64,000 nt of DNA from Micromonospora chokoriensis (lineage in GTDB: Bacteria > Actinomycetota > Actinomycetes > Mycobacteriales > Micromonosporaceae). The stretch's first letter is position 1; the number at the start of each line of letters is the position of its first letter. The stretch lies in assembly GCF_000718555.1 (NCBI RefSeq), contig NZ_JOAN01000016.1:62001-126000 (forward strand). The letters are read 5' to 3'. Of this stretch, positions 37,529 through 47,200 are shown in pieces. Made by a program: the position numbers and the translations under genes. The notes under the pieces were generated by a model, which was given only the letters and a program-made list of their open reading frames with translations, made no database searches and was not told the origin of the DNA.

Positions 37529-38332
37529 ATGACGACCGCGACGAGCGATGACACGTACACCTTCGACAACGGCGCACCGGACGCCGTTCCCCAGATGCAC
37601 GCGCTGGAGTCCTTCCTGGACCCGATCACGACGCGCCGGCTGGCCCGCCCGGTGCTGCAACCGGGTGCTACCTGCTGGGAGGTCGGCGCGGGTGGCGGCT
37701 CGATGGCTCGGCGGATCGCCCGCGCGGTCGGCGACGACGGTCACGTGCTGGCCACCGACATCGACCCCACGCACCTCGTGGCAGAGGGCAACCTGCACGT
37801 ACGCCGCCACGACGTCCGCACCGACCCGCCGCCCGGGGACGCGTTCGACCTGATCCACGCCCGGCTGGTGCTGCTGCACCTCCCCGATCGACGGCGGGTG
37901 CTTCGCACGCTCACCGGCGCGCTGGCACCCGGCGGGTGGCTGGTGGTCGAGGAGTTCGACTGCACCGCGCCGCCGCGGGTCCTGACCGCGCCGACTGACG
38001 ACGCCGCGAAGCTCTTCGCGCAGGTCATGGACGCCATGATGGGTGTACTGGAAGACCACGGTGCCGACCTTGCGTGGGCGCAGGACGTGCACACCGAGAT
38101 GGCCTTCGCCGGCCTGACCGACCTGGACACCATCACCCACTCGCAGAGCTGGGCCGGTGGGTCGACCGGCACGTCGCTCTATGAGACCAACTCCCGCCAG
38201 TTGGAACCGGGCCTGCTGGCGGCGGGGCTGTCACTCAGTCAACTGAACGCCTTCCGGCGGCTGGTCCGTGATCCTGGGTTCGCCGTCATGTCGTACCACT
38301 TTGTCTCCACGCGGGGTCGCCTACCGAGCTGA
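37529..38332 (+). CDS. Class I SAM-dependent methyltransferase
   Basis: A 267-residue soluble methyltransferase. Motif I is CWEVGAGGGSMARRIARAVG, followed by the acidic residue after strand 2 in VLATDIDPTHL, VRTD-type motif near PPPGDAFDLIHARLVLLHLP, and GALAPGGWLVVEEFD. These define a Rossmann SAM-binding fold; the acceptor is unknown. GGAGAGG precedes the ATG. It lies 51 bases after the LivF-like gene and may be the last gene of that operon, before a strong terminator. Confidence 0.87.
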   Translation: MTTATSDDTYTFDNGAPDAVPQMHALESFLDPITTRRLARPVLQPGATCWEVGAGGGSMARRIARAVGDDGHVLATDIDPTHLVAEGNLHVRRHDVRTDPPPGDAFDLIHARLVLLHLPDRRRVLRTLTGALAPGGWLVVEEFDCTAPPRVLTAPTDDAAKLFAQVMDAMMGVLEDHGADLAWAQDVHTEMAFAGLTDLDTITHSQSWAGGSTGTSLYETNSRQLEPGLLAAGLSLSQLNAFRRLVRDPGFAVMSYHFVSTRGRLPS

Positions 38333-38540
38333 GCAGGTGGACCGCCGCGCGCAGCGCGGTCGCGCCGTCCGTACCTCTCCCACCGCAGCACCCCCCGCTG
38401 CGCTCCGGACAGCTCTACGAAGGCGTCGACCGCACCGGCCGGGCTCCCCGCAAGGGAGCCCGGCCGGTCTGTGCCCGTGGTGCCTGGCACCCCGATAACG
38501 GTGCAGGCGGTACGTACCGCACCTGCGCCGGCTGTATGAA
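38333..38540. other. Non-coding stretch between methyltransferase and TnpB remnant
   Basis: No supported gene. It contains the terminator listed below and otherwise nothing recognisable. The missing C-terminal part of the TnpB-like remnant should have been encoded here on the minus strand, but no frame shows the expected zinc-ribbon Cys motifs. Confidence 0.5.
38434..38468 (+). terminator. Terminator hairpin after methyltransferase
   Basis: A perfect 14-base stem (38434-38447 with 38455-38468) and a 7-base loop, about 100 bases after the methyltransferase stop codon. Symmetry means it could work in both directions. Confidence 0.65.
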
Positions 38541-38861
38541 CAGCGGGTCACTGACGGTCAGCGTCCCGACCCGGTGCTGCACTGCCCAGCCGATGACGGT
38601 CTTCGCGGCCTCGTGCCCGGCCTGCCGTACCCGGCGCCGATGCCGCCCCTCCATCAGCCGAGCCCGCCGGCGGGTCTTGCGCCACCGCCGCGAACCCCGC
38701 TGGCCCCTCTTCGGCGCACGGGCGGCGGTCGCCCGGCGGCGGCCTTTCGTGTCGGCTAGGTGCTGACGGTGCTCGGCGCGGATCGCCCGCCCGGACACCA
38801 GCGTCACTGACCGCACCGCATCATCAGGGTAGGGAACCGCCCGGTCCAGGCGCACCACCAG
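38541..38861 (-). pseudogene. TnpB/IS200-IS605 OrfB-like transposon protein remnant
   Basis: About 107 residues match the centre of actinobacterial TnpB-like proteins: VSGRAIRAEHRQHLADTKGR, the basic stretch KRGQRGSRRWRKTRRRARL, and HEAAKTVIGWAVQHRVGTLT with VSDP, corresponding to the region before the second catalytic Glu and zinc ribbon of full proteins. The N-terminus and the C-terminal catalytic part with Cys pairs are absent, and the frame simply runs into unrelated sequence. No TnpA or clear element ends are visible. This is a decayed insertion marking an accessory patch. Confidence 0.7.
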
Positions 38862-38951
38862 CGGCGGGCTCCCGGCCGTGGGGAGCCGACCGCCCGGATG
38901 AGTCGAGACGCGGTCAGGCAGAGTTCGCCTCGTTCCTGTCAGAATGCTCGG

Positions 38952-39416
38952 GTGATCGTCAGACTTGCGGAAGAGCAAGACTTCCACGGCTTCCTTGGCC
39001 TGGCGGCCCAGGTCGAGTGCTGGTTCGGCCCGATGGTCGAGGATCGCGGCTTCCATGACGCTGTGCGCAAGCACATTCGTCGGTCCACAGCGCTCGTTGC
39101 TGTCTCCTCTGGGCCTGATCTCCTCGGTGGGTTGATGTTCGCGGCACAGGCCCCGACCCACAACGTCCGCTGGATTGTCGTAGCTGAGCAGTCACGCGGG
39201 AAGGGTGTTGGTCGTGCACTAATGGCAGAGGCGATGGGCAGGTTTGTGCGGGGCTCAGGCTCCGTCGAAGTGGTCACCTTTGGCGCCGATCACCCGGGCG
39301 CCCGTGTCAGCGGTGCGCGTGCCTTCTACGAACGCCTTGGTTTCACCCCTGCCGAGGCCGTCGATCCCGGTCCGGAGGGCGGTTCCCGGCAGGTCTTTCG
39401 CCTGGCCGTCACCTGA
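38952..39416 (+). CDS. GNAT-family N-acetyltransferase
   Basis: A 154-residue acetyltransferase. The acetyl-CoA pyrophosphate-binding motif is EQSRGKGVGRALMAEAM, and the C-terminal motif B region is GARAFYERLGFTPAEAV. The start is the GTG at 38952 (IVRLAEEQDFHGFLGLA), where the fold begins; an 18-residue upstream extension is possible. Substrate is unknown. It follows the TnpB remnant and may be part of the accessory patch. Confidence 0.87.
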   Translation: MIVRLAEEQDFHGFLGLAAQVECWFGPMVEDRGFHDAVRKHIRRSTALVAVSSGPDLLGGLMFAAQAPTHNVRWIVVAEQSRGKGVGRALMAEAMGRFVRGSGSVEVVTFGADHPGARVSGARAFYERLGFTPAEAVDPGPEGGSRQVFRLAVT

Positions 39417-39508
39417 TCTATCCGACGGTGGTCCAGGCGACGAACTGTGCCGGAGGGTCCGACCGGGCCTGGAGGAGACGATACGGGCACCCCGAGCCGG
39501 GCCCTGGC

Positions 39509-40450
39509 TCACCGGGGAAGGGCCTCCTGGTCGGCCAGCACGACCAGGTCCTCGGCGCGGGCTGACAGCGACGCCGTCGCTCCGTCGGGCCACACGAGAT
39601 ACCCCACCGGCGGGCCCGACGACCCCCACGTGGCACCGATGACCGTGGCCGACTGCGCCTCGTGCGGCTGCCTGAGCAGGCGTACCCGGGTGCCCGGCGC
39701 ATGTCCGTCGTCGGCGACGATGAGCAGCGCATCGAGTATCTGCCGGGCACCAACACTCGGCAGCCCCGCCACGTACGGCTCGCCCTCGTACCCGACACAC
39801 GGCGTCATCATGGTGCCAAAGAGCGCCGACTGCCGGATCGCCTCTTGGCGAATCTGCCAGTCCGCGCTGCGTTCGGCGGCGGCCAGCGCCTTCTCGATTG
39901 CCGACCAGAGCACCAGCGACTCCTGGTCGAGCAGCCGGCGGGCCTCGCGGTCGACCTCGGCACAGGCTGTGTCGAGCGCGGTGTCCTCGCCCAGCTCCGC
40001 GATCCAGGCGAGGTCCCCCACCTCGGGTAACAGCCCGGGCGACTCGGCCGCGATCACGACGTACAGCATGGCGAGCAACTCCTCGCGGCCCTCGCCCTGA
40101 TAGAGCGGGCCCACCCCGCTGCCCGTACGCCCACGGCTGGGCGGGAAGCGCTCAACGAGGTGCTCGGCACGGCCGTGCGGCAGGACGGCGGCCCGCCTCG
40201 TATCCGAAACGCGTTCCTCGAACGACCGCCGCTCACGGCGTTCCACGAGCAGTTGGCGGTGTGGGTCGAACCCGATCGGGTAGATCGTCCGTCCGTAGGT
40301 GGCGAGCGTCTCGCCGGGTCGCAGACCGACCGCTTCGAGGTGTCGGGCAGCCACCGAATAGGCGACGCCGGCCTGAGCTGCGTGCTCCCGGATGGCGCGT
40401 TTACGGGCACGTCCCGGGGTTGGGGTCCGCCGGGGGTGGTGATCAGACAT
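39509..40450 (-). CDS. Hypothetical protein, Arg-rich N-terminus
   Basis: A 313-residue protein I do not recognise. The N-terminus is basic (PGRARKRAIREHAAQAGVAY, SVAARHLEAVGLRPGET), suggesting a short DNA- or RNA-binding helical segment. The middle is strongly alpha-helical and acidic (LLAMLYVVIAAESPGLLPEV, ALDTACAEVDREARRLLDQE). The C-terminal 85 residues look beta-rich, with PGTRVRLLRQPHEAQSATVI and a final VWPDGATASLSARAEDLVVL, like a small SH3-type barrel. No membrane helix or signal peptide. The start at 40450 (MSDHHPRR) is chosen over a 23-residue longer frame. Codon use is typical for the window. Confidence 0.65.
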   Translation of the reverse strand: MSDHHPRRTPTPGRARKRAIREHAAQAGVAYSVAARHLEAVGLRPGETLATYGRTIYPIGFDPHRQLLVERRERRSFEERVSDTRRAAVLPHGRAEHLVERFPPSRGRTGSGVGPLYQGEGREELLAMLYVVIAAESPGLLPEVGDLAWIAELGEDTALDTACAEVDREARRLLDQESLVLWSAIEKALAAAERSADWQIRQEAIRQSALFGTMMTPCVGYEGEPYVAGLPSVGARQILDALLIVADDGHAPGTRVRLLRQPHEAQSATVIGATWGSSGPPVGYLVWPDGATASLSARAEDLVVLADQEALPR

Positions 40451-40656
40451 GACGCCTCCGGTGCAGCCCCACGCACTCCACCGAACGGGCGGCGTGGCCA
40501 GCACGCCGGGAGTCGACACAACGGCGCGGAGTCGGAGACTCTTGGCCCCGGGATGCGGTCAGGCGTGGGCCACCACATCGGGCGCTGGCAGGCGCTCTGC
40601 CGCCGCCAGCATATCGCGACCTCGCCCCTTGGTGCGGGCCGGCCGACGCCAAGCGG

Positions 40657-41268
40657 TCACTTCGGAACGTGGAAGCGCAGGTGCGTGACGTGTGGCGATT
40701 CGATCACCGCGGATCGTTCGAGTTCGATGTGGTCGGTGCCGAGGTGGTCGAACAGGCGCGTGCCGGTACCGAGGAACACCGGTACGAGTTGGATGTGGAT
40801 CTCGTCCACCAACCCGGCCTTGATGAACTGTTGTCCTGTGGTGGGCCCGCCCATGATGAGGACGTTCCGGTCGCCCGCGGCTTGTCGCGCCTGGCGCAGC
40901 GTGCTGTGGAGCCCGTCGTTGACGAACGTGAAGACGTCGCTCTTCATCCGCAACGGGTCGCGTGCCTCGCGAGTGACCACGAAGCACGGCACCGGGAACG
41001 GCGTGTCCTGCCACAGGTCCACACCGACGTCGAACGTCCGTTTGCCGATCACCACGGCACCGGTCGTGGCATGACGCTCTCGTACCTGCGCGGCGTCGAC
41101 CCCGACCGGGGCGACCCCGTCGGCCGCCACAGCGCGATCCCCGTCATCCTGGAACAGCCACTCGTGCAGCCGCTCGCCGCCTCTGCCCATCGGTTGTTCG
41201 GTGGTGACGTCCGGTCCGGCGGCGAAGCCGTCCACCGACACGCTCATGCTCAACACCGTGCGGCCCAT
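40657..41268 (-). CDS. Dihydrofolate reductase-like / RibD C-terminal domain protein
   Basis: A 203-residue protein of the RibD_C/DHFR-like fold common in actinobacteria (VLSMSVSVDGFAAGPDVTTE, GAVVIGKRTFDVGVDLW, VLIMGGPTTGQQFIKAGLVD, EIHIQLVPVFLGTGTRLFDH). The GG(P/A) loop and the final LVPV-LG-G-RLFD motif are the NADPH-binding signatures. Genuine folate or riboflavin function is not implied, since most such paralogues have unknown substrates. GAGGAGG lies just upstream of the ATG at 41268. It precedes the orphan gene at 39509 on the same strand with 206 bases between. Confidence 0.88.
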   Translation of the reverse strand: MGRTVLSMSVSVDGFAAGPDVTTEQPMGRGGERLHEWLFQDDGDRAVAADGVAPVGVDAAQVRERHATTGAVVIGKRTFDVGVDLWQDTPFPVPCFVVTREARDPLRMKSDVFTFVNDGLHSTLRQARQAAGDRNVLIMGGPTTGQQFIKAGLVDEIHIQLVPVFLGTGTRLFDHLGTDHIELERSAVIESPHVTHLRFHVPK

Positions 41269-41333
41269 CGGGCCCTCCTCATCACTGAAGCTGCGCCGCC
41301 CTGGAGTAGCTGATCAGGGTGGTGGCGTGAGGT

Positions 41334-41924
41334 CTAAGGTGCCGCCTGCCGCTGTCCACGCGCACCGTGAAGCGGTACGGCTCCGTCCTGCCAGCGGTAG
41401 AGGTCGCGCAGCAGGGAAATCTCGGCGCCGTGATGGATCAGCTCCCTGTTGATGTGCAGGACGATGCCCTCCATCGGAAACCGCTCGGGACCCACCGCGG
41501 GCGGATTCTCCAGGTCAGCGTCGGAGAGCTCGCGGACCCCCGCGTTCCATCTCCCATACATCTCATCGAGCTGCCTCAGCGCCTCGTCAGCGGTCCCCGC
41601 GTAGGCGAATGTCTCGGAGTCGACCTCCTGGCCGCCGAAGTGCCAGCCGACCCGATAACCCAGGCAGGAGACGATGACGTGCGCCAGCCGCCAGGCAATC
41701 GTGGTCACCGGCGCCGGCACCGGGTCAGGAGACGCGAAATCCATCGTCCATTCCCCCGAACCTGCCGAGATCGGTGCGGCCGACGTGCCACGTGGACGGA
41801 TGCTCCAGCAGTCACGCACCGGCTCCCAGAAATACTCCTCGTCGGCAAGACCGTGCAGCCGAGGCCGCAGGTTCTTGTGCCAGTGCCGGTCCAACTGGTC
41901 CGCGATGCGCTCACTCCTTGTCAC
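41334..41924 (-). CDS. DinB-superfamily protein
   Basis: A 196-residue four-helix DinB/YfiT-like metalloenzyme-fold protein (DQLDRHWHKNLRPRLHGLAD, TIAWRLAHVIVSCLGYRVGW, HINRELIHHGAEISLLRDLY). His residues in the second helix and in the last helix (HHGAE) are placed as the usual metal ligands. Members include mycothiol- or bacillithiol-dependent transferases and maleylpyruvate isomerase-like proteins, so thiol-linked chemistry is one option. The start is a GTG at 41924. It is not the DNA polymerase DinB. Confidence 0.85.
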   Translation of the reverse strand: MTRSERIADQLDRHWHKNLRPRLHGLADEEYFWEPVRDCWSIRPRGTSAAPISAGSGEWTMDFASPDPVPAPVTTIAWRLAHVIVSCLGYRVGWHFGGQEVDSETFAYAGTADEALRQLDEMYGRWNAGVRELSDADLENPPAVGPERFPMEGIVLHINRELIHHGAEISLLRDLYRWQDGAVPLHGARGQRQAAP

Positions 41925-41997
41925 TTCCGCAACCTACACACAACGGAGACCTGACGCGGGCCCGGTAATACGCCGAGTTCGGCCCAGTTCTGGTTGC

Positions 41998-42234
41998 TCC
42001 GCAACCTGGCTGGAGGCCGAGGCCGGCATTCTGCTGGATCAGGGTTGGCTCACGCCCGACGACCGGCAGCGACTCTGGATCACCGAGGCGGGCGAGGCGG
42101 CCCGCCTCACCATCAAGCGGTACGCTCCGGTGATCCGCGCTCGCATTCACCACGGGATCGACGACTCCGACTACGTGACGGCCCTGAAGGTGCTCCAGCG
42201 GATGATCCGGAACACGGACGGCGCGGCGTCCTGA
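41998..42234 (+). pseudogene. MarR-family regulator remnant (C-terminal part only)
   Basis: About 78 codons resemble the end of a MarR-type winged-helix protein: LLDQGWLTPDDRQRLWITEA with GEAAR (wing and following helix), then PVIRARIHHGIDDSDYVTAL and KVLQRMIRNTDG, the typical dimerisation helix ending. The N-terminal helix-turn-helix is missing, and sequence before 41998 is the non-coding gap next to the divergent DinB-family gene. No start codon fits. A truncated or decayed gene is the simplest reading. Confidence 0.6.
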
Positions 42235-42257
42235 CCCTGGTCCGTGCGCACGCGGCC

Positions 42258-42334
42258 TGATCGACTCGGTTTTCATGATGTCGCGGTGTCGCGGGCGGGT
42301 GGATAGCGCGTCTTTCGCGAGGTCGAGTCGATCA
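42258..42334. repeat. Inverted repeat TGATCGACTCG ... CGAGTCGATCA
   Basis: Two perfect 11-base arms (42258-42268 and 42324-42334) enclose 55 bases. The unit sits between the MarR remnant and the exporter operon. It could be a small dispersed repeat element or a regulatory foldback. Sequence alone does not decide. Confidence 0.55.
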
Positions 42335-42426
42335 CCGCGCCGGGGCCGGAACCGCCTGCTGCCCATGTCAGCCGGTGTCGGTACCGTGTCGGGGCGGTGT
42401 CAGCGGGCTCGCGCAGACTGTTGGGC

Positions 42427-43407
42427 ATGACAGCTGACCTGGTGATCGAGGCCGAGGGCCTCGTGAAGACCTTTGGGAAGACGAGGGCGCTACAGGGCGT
42501 GGACCTCGCCGTGCCCCGCGGGACCGTGCTCGGGGTGCTCGGCCCCAACGGCGCGGGCAAGACCACCGCCGTGCGCATCCTCTCCACCCTGCTGACCCCG
42601 GACGGCGGCACCGCCCGAATCGGCGGATTCGACGTGGTACGGGACGCCGAGCGCGTTCGGCAGAGCATCGGACTCACCGGCCAGTACGCCTCGGTCGACG
42701 AGGACCTGACCGGGCGGCAGAACCTGGAGCTGTTCGGCACCCTGCTGGAGCTGGGGCGCACCGGTGCCCGGCGACGGGCCGCCGAGCTGCTCGACTGGTT
42801 CGACCTGACCGACGCCGCGAACCGGCCGGCCAAGACCTACTCCGGCGGCATGCGGCGACGGTTGGACCTCGCTGCCAGCCTCGTCGGCTCCCCCGACGTG
42901 ATCTTCCTGGACGAGCCGACGACCGGGCTCGACCCGGCCAAGCGCGAGGACATGTGGGACGTCGTCCGCTCGCTTGTCGCCAACGGCTCGACGGTGCTGC
43001 TCACCACGCAGTACCTGGAGGAGGCCGACGCGCTCGCCGACGCGATCACGGTGATCGACCATGGCCGGGTCATCGCGCACGACACCCCCGAAGGGCTCAA
43101 GCGGGTGGTCGGCGGGCAGACCCTGGAGGTTCGGCCGTCCGACCCGGCGCAGCTACCCCGCACCGCGGAGATCCTGACCCAGGTCGGCTCCGGCGCGCAG
43201 GCCGACGAAATCCGCAAGGGCGTGCTGGCGGTGCCGGTCACCGACGACGCGGCCCTGACCGAGAGCGTCGCGCGGTTCGCCACGGCCGGCATCGCGGTCA
43301 CCGAACTCTCCCTGCACCTGCCGAGCCTGGACGAGGTGTTCTTCACCCTCACCGGGCGTACGGCGTCCGAAGACGACACCACCCGCCCCACGGAGGTCGC
43401 GGCATGA
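42427..43407 (+). CDS. DrrA-like ABC transporter ATP-binding protein
   Basis: A 326-residue ATPase of the daunorubicin-resistance (DrrA) exporter subfamily. Walker A GPNGAGKTT (about 38-46), GLTGQYASVDEDLTGRQNLE (Q-loop with the DrrA-type LTG..NL segment), signature YSGGMRRRLDLAASL, Walker B VIFLDEPTTGLDP and switch LLTTQYLEEAD. A C-terminal domain after 230 ends LPSLDEVFFTLTGR, typical for this group. It pairs with the DrrB-like permease, whose start overlaps by ATGA. The chosen start is the ATG at 42427; no strong ribosome-binding site is seen, so the GTG 30 bases earlier remains possible. Confidence 0.92.
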   Translation: MTADLVIEAEGLVKTFGKTRALQGVDLAVPRGTVLGVLGPNGAGKTTAVRILSTLLTPDGGTARIGGFDVVRDAERVRQSIGLTGQYASVDEDLTGRQNLELFGTLLELGRTGARRRAAELLDWFDLTDAANRPAKTYSGGMRRRLDLAASLVGSPDVIFLDEPTTGLDPAKREDMWDVVRSLVANGSTVLLTTQYLEEADALADAITVIDHGRVIAHDTPEGLKRVVGGQTLEVRPSDPAQLPRTAEILTQVGSGAQADEIRKGVLAVPVTDDAALTESVARFATAGIAVTELSLHLPSLDEVFFTLTGRTASEDDTTRPTEVAA

Positions 43408-44231
43408 GCACTCTGACCGACACAGCGCCCACGAGAAGCCGTGCGCTCTCGAACTCCGCGCCGAACCCGCGGCCGTTCCGGCTGCTGCGGCACTCGTTGG
43501 CGCTCGCCAAGCGCAGCCTCATCAAGACCTGGCGTACGCCCGAGGCGCTCATCGACGTCACGCTGCAGCCGGTGCTGTTCCTGATCATCTTCGTGTACGT
43601 CTTCGGCGGCGCCGTCGCCGGATCGACCCACGACTACCTGCAGTTCCTGCTGCCCGGCATCCTGGCGCAGACCATCGCCACCGGTGCCATCGCGATCGGC
43701 GTCAACCTCAACACCGACATCGCCAAGGGCATCTTCGACCGGTTCCGGTCGTTGCCGATCCCCCGCTCCGCACCACTTGTCGGCGCGGTCCTCGGCGACG
43801 TCGTCCGGTATGTCATCGTCACGGTGTCGACCCTCGCGATCGGCTACGTGATGGGTTTCCGCATCGAGACCGACCTGTTCCGGGCGATCGCCGGGTGTCT
43901 GCTCGCGGTGCTGTTCGCGCTCTGCCTGAGCTGGCTGCCCGTGCTGGTGTCGATGAAGGTGCGTACCCCGGGCGCCGTGCAGGGTGTGATGTTCGCGTTG
44001 ATCATGCCGCTGAGCTTCGCGTCCAACGTGTTCGTCGGCGCCAACACCCTGCCGGGCTGGATGCAGGCGTTCGTGAACGTCAACCCGATGACGCATCTGG
44101 TGGCGTCGGTACGCGGACTGTTCCTCGGCACCCCACTCGGCAACCACGTGTGGTGGACGCTCGCCTGGTGCGCCGGCTTCGTGGTGCTGTTCATGCCGCT
44201 GGCGCTGCGCGCGTACCGCAAGAAGCTCTGA
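43404..44231 (+). CDS. DrrB-like ABC-2 type permease
   Basis: A 275-residue ABC-2 membrane protein with about six helices (TLQPVLFLIIFVYVFGGAVA; FLLPGILAQTIATGAIAIGV; VMFALIMPLSFASNVFVGAN). The motif IFDRFRSLPIPRSAPLVG marks DrrB-type permeases. GGAGG precedes the ATG, which overlaps the ATPase stop by 4 bases. With the ATPase it would export a drug-like or lipid molecule. It abuts the convergent SARP-type regulator gene, stops 1 base apart. Confidence 0.92.
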   Translation: MSTLTDTAPTRSRALSNSAPNPRPFRLLRHSLALAKRSLIKTWRTPEALIDVTLQPVLFLIIFVYVFGGAVAGSTHDYLQFLLPGILAQTIATGAIAIGVNLNTDIAKGIFDRFRSLPIPRSAPLVGAVLGDVVRYVIVTVSTLAIGYVMGFRIETDLFRAIAGCLLAVLFALCLSWLPVLVSMKVRTPGAVQGVMFALIMPLSFASNVFVGANTLPGWMQAFVNVNPMTHLVASVRGLFLGTPLGNHVWWTLAWCAGFVVLFMPLALRAYRKKL

Positions 44232-44232
44232 T

Positions 44233-47200
44233 CTACGCGAGCAGGTCGTCCATCAGCTCGCGGATCCGGCTGACGACCGCGGCGGGCGTCCGCTCGCGCC
44301 ACACGGCCAGCAACGGCTCACGCTGCTCCTCGTCCCCGAGGATGGCGTTGAGCCGTTCGCCGTTTTCAAAGGGGAAGAACATCTCGATCTGGGTGCCGAT
44401 CCGCTTCGCGAGCACGGCCAGTTCGCGGGCGGTGTCGACGTCGTCGCGGCACGCCGCGAGTTCCGCACCGCCCGACGCCCAGGCCCCGATCACCGGCAGG
44501 TCTCGTGAGGTCAGCGCATCCTCGCGGGCGAGCGACAGCATCGCAGCCGCCTGGGCAGTGGCGTCGTTGCCCGACCTGTGCCCAGCCTGGGCCACCCGCA
44601 GGTAGATGATCGCCACCGTGGCCCGGAGCATCACCCGCGGCTGTGGCTGCGGCCCGACCCAGCCGGCGAGGACGCGCGTCACCTCGTCGGCGTGGGCGAG
44701 CGCCTCGTCGTACCGCTCACGCTGCCAGGCGAGGTGCGCCAGGCCGAGAAGCGCCTGCCCGGCGTCCATCTGCTCGGCCTGGCCCAGTGCGGCCGTCTCA
44801 TCCAGTCGCCGTTCCGCATCCGCGTCGCCGGTCAGGGCGAGCTGCACGTCCAGCCGGACCCGGATCGACCGTGCGTCCTGCGTGGCGCCGACCAACTCCA
44901 TGTGCTGAACGCTGCGGGTCAACCACTCGGCCGACCGGGCATCCCCGCCCGGGACCAGGAACTGCCCGACCGCACCCGCCGCCATCGCCATGCCCCAGTG
45001 GTCGCCGGCGGCCTCGAAGCGGTGGTACGCCTGCTCGGCGTCGCTGATCGACGCCTCCGGCAGGCCGCCGTTCTCCCGTACCGCCGCGCGCGCGAACAGC
45101 CCGAGCCCCTGCACGTACGGGTCCGGGTGCGCGACCATCTCGGTCGCGCTCTTCAGGCTCTGCTCCAGATCGGATGCGTCGAAGCCGGGCAGCGCCGACG
45201 CGAGAGCGGTCATCCGGGGCGACACCTCGGCGGGGCGTTCGGCCTGGAGCGTCCGGAGCGCCCGCCGGGCGAGCACGGCGGGCCGCAGATCGGCGCTGAC
45301 GCCGGCGTTCACGCTGATCACCACGCACATCCAGGCCAGCCGGTCGGCGTTGGGCAGTGGCCGGCCGCTGGCGGCGCCGCGCAGGATCGCCGAGGGCAGC
45401 CGTCGTTGTGGGTCGTCGATGTGCAGCAGCCCGCGCGCCCAGGCAAGAACCTCCAGGTGCAGGCCCCGTACCGACCAGAGGTGGAACAGCGCGGTGGCGA
45501 CGTCGACCGAGGCGGGCTCGTCGTCCTCCCGCATCGCCCACCGCAGGCCGGCGACCAGGTTGTCCTGCTCGGCGGCGCAGCGGTGCAGCGCCTCGACCTG
45601 GCCGGGGCCGATGAAGCGGCCGGCGAGCGCGACGGCCTGCTCACGGGCCCACCTGACAAGGCCGGTCATGGCCAGACCCCGGGCGGCGGCCGCGTCGAGC
45701 CGGGCTTCGCCGTACTCACGGACCGTTTCGAGCATTCGGTAGCGCGGCGGGCCGTCCCCCTCGACCAGGGTCAACAGGGACTGTTCGACGAGGGTCGCCA
45801 GGCCGCGACGCACGTCCGGGGCCTGCGCGACGGCGGCGGCGAGGTCCGCGGTGAACGGCGCGGGAATAACCGCGACCCGCTGCAACAGGTCGCGGTCGTC
45901 CTCGGTGAGCAGTTCCCTGCTCCAGTCGACGAGCGCCCACAGGCTCGCGTGTCGCTCGGGCAGGCCGCGCAGGGCGTCGTCGAGCAGCGCGAACCGGTCG
46001 GTCAGCCCGGCGAGCACGTCGTCGATCGGCATGTGCCGCAGTCGCGCGGCGGCCAACTCGAGTGCCAGTGGCAGGTTGTCGAGCCGGTGGCACAGGGCGA
46101 GGACCCGCTCGGTGTCCCAGGTCGGCACCGCGCCGCCGGCCCGGGCCCGGGACTCGAGCAGCGCGAGCGCGTCGGCGTCTGGCAACGCGGTCAGCCGGTG
46201 CACCAACTCGCCGGCCAGACCCAGCGGGGCCCGGCTCGTCGCGAGCACCGCGACCTCCGGGGACGCCACCGCGACCAGATCCGCGACGACGACGGCCACC
46301 GCGTCGAGAACGTGTTCGCAGTTGTCCAGCACCACCAGGCCGTCGAGGTCCGGCGCGACTGCGCGCAGCCGCTCCTCGGGGCTGAGGACCCGCCGTTCCA
46401 GACCCAGGTTGCCGCCGGTCGCCGTGGTGTCCGCACCGCCGAACGCGGCGAGCACCGTGGGCAGCACCTCGTCGGGCGAGCGCAGGCCGGCGAGTTCGAT
46501 GACGCGTACCGCCTTCCCGGCGGCCGCCGTACGCCGCGCCACCTCGGCGGCGAGCCGGGTCTTGCCCGCACCGCCGGTCGCCACGACCGTGACCACGGGT
46601 GTCTCGGCGAGCGCGTTGGTGACGGCTTCCACGTCCCGTTCCCGGCCGACGAGGGCGGTCATCGGGCGGCGCCACGCGGCGGGCAGCGTGATCCGCGCCG
46701 GTTGCCGGGGCGGCGCCGCGCCGGGCGGGGCGGTGAGTTCACCGCGCAGCAACGCCAGGTGGGCTGCGGTGATCACCGGCGACGGGTCGGTGCCGTAGCG
46801 GTCGGCCAGCTCGGCCCGGAGCCGTTCGACCACCTCCAGCGCCTCCGCCTCCCGCCCCTGGGCGGCGAGCACCCGGACGAGCAGGGCGGCGGACGGCTCG
46901 TCCGGCGGCGTACGCGCGACGAGCCGGCTCAGGTCGACCTCGTCGTACGGGCCCACGCCGGCGAGTGCCGCCTGCGCGCGCAGCGCGGCGACCTCCGCGA
47001 ACAGGCGCGTGTCCTCGGCGCTGACCAGCTCCGGCACTTCGGGGAAGAGTGCCCGCGCCTGATCGGCCATGCCGCGGGCAGCCCGGACGTCGCCGCAGCG
47101 CAGCACGGTACGTGCCTGGTCGACGAGTGCCCGTGCCTCGACCGCGTCGACGGTGACCTCGTCGGCGGGCAGTCGGTAGCCGCCCGGCACCGCCGCCACG

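Noticed and set aside
27715-38332. A secondary-metabolite cluster around the P450, XRE, transporter and methyltransferase
   Set aside because: No polyketide, NRPS, terpene or RiPP core gene is present in this stretch.
41334-41924. DNA polymerase IV (dinB)
   Set aside because: The protein is a four-helix DinB-superfamily (YfiT-like) protein; the shared name is coincidental.
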